A stretch of 64,000 bases of DNA from Pseudoflavonifractor sp. 524-17 (GTDB lineage: Bacteria > Bacillota > Clostridia > Oscillospirales > Oscillospiraceae). The position numbers and the translations under genes are program-made. The notes under the pieces are model-generated. The model made no database searches. It was given only the letters and a program-made list of their open reading frames with translations, and was not told the origin of the DNA. Shown in pieces: positions 62,818-64,000 of this stretch. The DNA lies in NCBI RefSeq assembly GCF_009935845.1, contig NZ_QWEK01000021.1, forward strand, positions 1 to 64,000. Reading direction: 5' to 3'. Every line of letters starts with the position of its first letter. Within the stretch, counting starts at the first letter, position 1.

Positions 62818-64000
62818 ATGAGAGAAGCCATGACCGCGGCGGCGGTGCATAAGCAGTATAACGACAGCGTAATGGCATTTCAGCGGCAGATTGCCGACGC
62901 CGGGCTGCGGGTGAAGTTCAGCCAGGAGGCAGACATCTTTTTCCGGGCCTGCGCCCTGGGGGTGTGGGGCCGGGACGGAGGCGCCCTCACCCCCAGGCAC
63001 GTGGAGTACTACAACGCCGTATACAGCCGCGGCAATCCGGTGCCCTCTATCTTATTCTGGGAGCTGTCCACTGCGGTGGGGGAGTATCCGGGCTTTCAGC
63101 CGCCGTCGTTTTTCAACCGGATGCGGGCCTGCGACAAGGTGAGCGGCACCAGCCTGGCCCGGAAGTTTACCGATCTGACCACCCTGATGATTCTGCTCTT
63201 TGGGGCGGTGGACGGCCAGGTGAGCGAGGCGGAGGCCGCCTTTGCCCGGCACTGCGCGGACGAGCTTGGGAGCCTGTGCGCCAAGGATGGCCTGACGGCA
63301 GGCAGTCCGCCCCTGAACCCGTCGGAGTTTATCACCAGGCGGCCGGCGCCGGAGACCCCCTCCGGCGCAGCCCAGGCCCAGGCGGAGGCCGCCCCGGCCA
63401 AGGAGGAGGACCCGGCCCCCGCCCCCACGGTGGCCGAGCTGCTGGCCGAGCTGGACAGCCTGTGCGGCCTGGACAGGGTAAAGGCGGACGTAAAGAGCCT
63501 CATCAATCTGATTAAAGTGCGCAGGCTCCGGGAGAGCCACGGCCTGCCGGTGCCTCCCATGTCCCTCCACCTGGTGTTTATGGGCAATCCCGGCACAGGC
63601 AAGACCACGGTGGCCCGGCTGCTGGCCAAGATCTACCATACCATCGGCGTGCTGTCCAAAGGGCAGCTGGTGGAGGTAGACCGCTCCGGACTGGTGGCGG
63701 GCTTTGTGGGGCAGACCGCCATTAAGACCGGAGAGGCCGTCGAAAAGGCCTTGGGCGGGGTGCTGTTCATCGACGAGGCCTACGCCCTGGCCAACCAGGA
63801 GAATGCCAACGACTTCGGCCGGGAGGCGATTGAGGTCCTGCTGAAAAGCATGGAGGATCACCGGGATGACCTGATTGTCATTGCGGCGGGGTATACCGAG
63901 CTCATGGGCCAGTTTATCCACGCCAACCCGGGACTGGAGAGCCGGTTCAACAAATATTTCTACTTTGACGACTACAACAGGGATCAGCTGATGGAGATCT
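62818..64000 (+). CDS. CbbX/SpoVK-like AAA+ protein with helical N-terminal domain (partial)
   Basis: The gene runs off the window after 394 codons. Residues 1-160 are helical and resemble a TerB-like module (FTDLTTLMILLFGAVDGQVSEAEAAF, with acidic residues where TerB binds metal). After an alanine/proline/glutamate linker (about 175-215) comes an AAA+ domain with Walker A GNPGTGKT (about 256-263), Walker B VLFIDEAYAL (about 314-323) and the arginine-finger segment NPGLESRFNKYF. This domain is closely like that of the MORN fusion at 2348. GATGGGAGACAGGAC precedes the ATG. Confidence 0.85.
   Translation, partial: MREAMTAAAVHKQYNDSVMAFQRQIADAGLRVKFSQEADIFFRACALGVWGRDGGALTPRHVEYYNAVYSRGNPVPSILFWELSTAVGEYPGFQPPSFFNRMRACDKVSGTSLARKFTDLTTLMILLFGAVDGQVSEAEAAFARHCADELGSLCAKDGLTAGSPPLNPSEFITRRPAPETPSGAAQAQAEAAPAKEEDPAPAPTVAELLAELDSLCGLDRVKADVKSLINLIKVRRLRESHGLPVPPMSLHLVFMGNPGTGKTTVARLLAKIYHTIGVLSKGQLVEVDRSGLVAGFVGQTAIKTGEAVEKALGGVLFIDEAYALANQENANDFGREAIEVLLKSMEDHRDDLIVIAAGYTELMGQFIHANPGLESRFNKYFYFDDYNRDQLMEI

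Overview
The window reads as chromosomal DNA of a GC-rich member of the Clostridia (Bacillota), most likely an Oscillospiraceae gut anaerobe of the Flavonifractor/Lawsonibacter/Intestinimonas type. This rests on the mix of features: two T-box leaders, a CIRCE operator on groESL, a Gram-positive SOS box on uvrB, an FMN riboswitch on a RibU-type ECF transporter, SLH-domain exported proteins, a long-form hibernation factor, and strong AGGAGG ribosome sites in a GC-rich background. The species call is inference; no rRNA is present.

Layout. 1-2.3 kb: a C-terminally shortened P-loop kinase-like gene, pyrE behind a hairpin leader, and radC. 2.3-4.6 kb: a MORN-repeat/AAA+ fusion protein. 4.7-10.7 kb: SOS-controlled uvrB, a TfoX-like gene, a small divergent gene/XRE regulator pair with twin operators, and uvrA. 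10.8-14.4 kb (minus): a membrane-anchored clostripain-like protease with a DUF815-type AAA protein. 14.7-18.1 kb: a two-component system followed by an ECF sigma/anti-sigma pair. 18.1-22.5 kb: hpf, T-box-thrS, secG, a barstar-like gene and uridine phosphorylase. 22.7-24.2 kb: small genes (GNAT, DUF6487-like zinc protein, PH-like protein). 24.6-27.5 kb: a three-gene ABC importer. 27.8-29.8 kb: T-box-leuA (minus).

30.1-38.2 kb is the most distinctive block: five genes in one direction encoding a SWIM zinc-finger protein, a HEAT-like protein, a MoxR AAA+ ATPase, a DUF5682-type protein with two GxxH motifs, and a VWA-domain protein. Close spacing and overlaps suggest one operon. MoxR plus VWA is a known chaperone-like pairing; the role of the whole set is unknown to me.

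38.2-40.3 kb is a lower-GC patch with remnants of IS3-type and IS110-type transposases next to a Stealth-family sugar-phosphate transferase. 40.4-47.7 kb (mostly minus) is housekeeping: tRNA-Leu(GAG), udk, an exonuclease, groL/groS, a lipid kinase, a WG/SLH exported protein and a THUMP-type RNA methyltransferase. 47.9-54.3 kb: NfeD and SPFH membrane proteins, a GT-C-like membrane protein, a possible PD-(D/E)XK protein and recQ. 54.3-55.8 kb: an AT-rich stretch with a row of DnaA-box-like sequences, then an FMN riboswitch and ribU. 55.8-62.5 kb (minus): an XRE regulator, a secreted hydrolase with SLH-like tail and its Crp-type neighbour, argS, a DUF1934 gene and murI. From 62.8 kb a second CbbX-like AAA+ protein runs off the end.

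A family of short interspersed repeats (core AGGCCTTGTTTGAYAAATGG) sits in at least six intergenic gaps, some as inverted pairs that resemble tiny MITE-like elements. All assignments come from reading motifs by eye; no searches were run.
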